DNA from: Bacteroidia bacterium
Lineage (GTDB): Bacteria; Bacteroidota; Bacteroidia; Bacteroidales; CAJPTX01
DNA: 7,038 nucleotides
Assembly: GCA_905373665.1 (NCBI GenBank)
Contig: CAJPTV010000109.1
Span: forward strand, 1 to 7,038
Direction of reading: 5' to 3'
Shown: positions 6,272 through 7,038 of the stretch, one piece after another
Position numbering within the stretch: position 1 is the stretch's first letter
How the letters are laid out: each line of letters begins with the position of its first letter
Notes under the pieces: generated by a model
Database searches by the model: none
What the model saw: the letters and a program-made list of their open reading frames with translations, nothing else
What the model was told of the DNA's origin: nothing
Translations under genes and position numbers: made by a program

Positions 6272-7038
6272 ATGTTTTCCAAGGGTAGGTTCTTGCTTCT
6301 GCTGTGCATGGCACTAGCCCTTTCAGTGCTGTTGGGGCGACGAGCCGAGGCATCTGAGAAGCGGGAACATGGTAATTTGTTGATTCGGTGGTTCAAGGCG
6401 CAGGAGTATCGGGGGAGTGAGCAGAACTGGGCTATAGTGCAAGACTCGCGCGGATTGCTTTATGTGGGCAATAATGAGGGGGGCGTCTTGGAGTATGATG
6501 GTGAGCGTTGGCGTCGTATCGCAGTTCCCGATAACCGAATCGTTCGTTCACTAAGCGTGGGAGCGACGGGGATTGTCTATGCTGGCTTGGTGGGGGATTT
6601 TGGTTGTCTTGTGCCAGACCATCGAGGTCTCTTGCAGTATGTTTCGCTCCGGAAGAAGCTCGCAGAGGAGATTGATAACTTCGGCGATGTCTACAAGACC
6701 TATTCCTTTGGGAATACGATTTACTTCTGTACGTCGAATTATATTTTCTCTTACGATGAGCTTGAGCGGAGCGTGCACGCGCATCGTATTCCGCCCTTGC
6801 ACATTTTTCTTTCCTTTCACTTAGGAGACCAACTGGGGGTTACGAGCTTCTCTGACACGCTGTTGTGCTTCTCTGGTAAGCAGTTTGAAAAGCAAGCTCT
6901 TTCGTTCCCAGATGATGTGAAAGAGCGTCAGATTTATGGGATGCTTCCCCTGTCGGGCGACACGGTATTGATGGCGATGAATACGAGCCATTTCTATTAC
7001 CTGCTGCGGAATACGGGGGAGGTGAAGGAAGTTAAATC
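6272..7038 (+). CDS. Two-component-regulator-type beta-propeller sensor protein, N-terminal part (3' truncated)
   Basis: The frame is open from ATG 6272 to the right edge, giving 255 residues with no stop. Residues 1-~27 form a signal peptide or membrane anchor (FSKGRF, then a Leu-rich core, RRAEA-S). The start of the mature part matches the ligand-sensing propeller (Reg_prop type) of Bacteroidota regulators. Blade one is at residues ~51-85 (NWAIVQDSRGLLYVGNNEGG, then LEYDGERWRRI). Blade two is at ~88-113 (IVRSLSVGATGIVYAG, then GDFGCL). Later blades are more diverged (~140-165, ~180-205). Such propellers usually continue to a Y_Y_Y (triple tyrosine) domain, a transmembrane helix and an output: histidine kinase, HTH/LuxR-type regulator or other. 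The output lies outside the window, so its class cannot be named. The sensor part would sit in the periplasm. It starts 54 bases after the envelope operon on the same strand and may be co-transcribed with it. Confidence 0.82.
   Translation, partial: MFSKGRFLLLLCMALALSVLLGRRAEASEKREHGNLLIRWFKAQEYRGSEQNWAIVQDSRGLLYVGNNEGGVLEYDGERWRRIAVPDNRIVRSLSVGATGIVYAGLVGDFGCLVPDHRGLLQYVSLRKKLAEEIDNFGDVYKTYSFGNTIYFCTSNYIFSYDELERSVHAHRIPPLHIFLSFHLGDQLGVTSFSDTLLCFSGKQFEKQALSFPDDVKERQIYGMLPLSGDTVLMAMNTSHFYYLLRNTGEVKEVK

Overview
The window looks like chromosomal DNA from a member of the Bacteroidota, most likely Porphyromonas or a close relative. Three things point there. It encodes a protein with a C-terminal type IX secretion (T9SS) type A sorting domain of Porphyromonas style (APNPF followed by NPEG) and another with a type B (gliding-motility/CHU_C) sorting domain. 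It has a Bacteroidota-type -7 promoter element (TACCTTTG). It carries the lineage's typical families: BACON and Big2 surface modules, a double-parvulin SurA-like protein, an OstA-like LptA relative and a two-component-regulator propeller. The genus is an inference, since no rRNA or other marker gene is present.

Layout: all five protein genes lie on the + strand. (1) Positions 1-1489 hold the 3' part of a secreted surface protein: the tail of a repetitive beta-rich region, a BACON-like domain, three Big2 Ig-like repeats and a T9SS type A signal. A strong intrinsic terminator follows at 1506-1542. (2) The gap from 1543 to 1704 holds a promoter candidate at 1636-1643 and no gene. (3) A tightly packed envelope operon follows: a SurA-like periplasmic PPIase/chaperone (1705-3054), an OstA/LptA-like LPS transport protein (3054-4727) and a secreted protein with a type B sorting domain (4727-6217). 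Both junctions overlap by one base (TAGTG and TAATG), which suggests translational coupling. (4) After a 54-base gap, a sensor-type beta-propeller protein begins at 6272 and runs off the right edge.

As a unit, the operon reads as outer-membrane biogenesis. A chaperone for outer-membrane proteins is followed by a periplasmic LPS carrier, then by a T9SS-exported protein of unknown role. In Porphyromonas, T9SS cargo is anchored on LPS, so grouping LPS transport, OMP folding and a T9SS substrate makes sense, but a functional link is inferred, not shown. I found no CRISPR array, insertion sequence, tRNA, rRNA or clearly new multi-gene system. The most interesting points are the third operon gene, whose central region I do not recognise, and the complementary loss of active-site histidines in the two parvulin domains.
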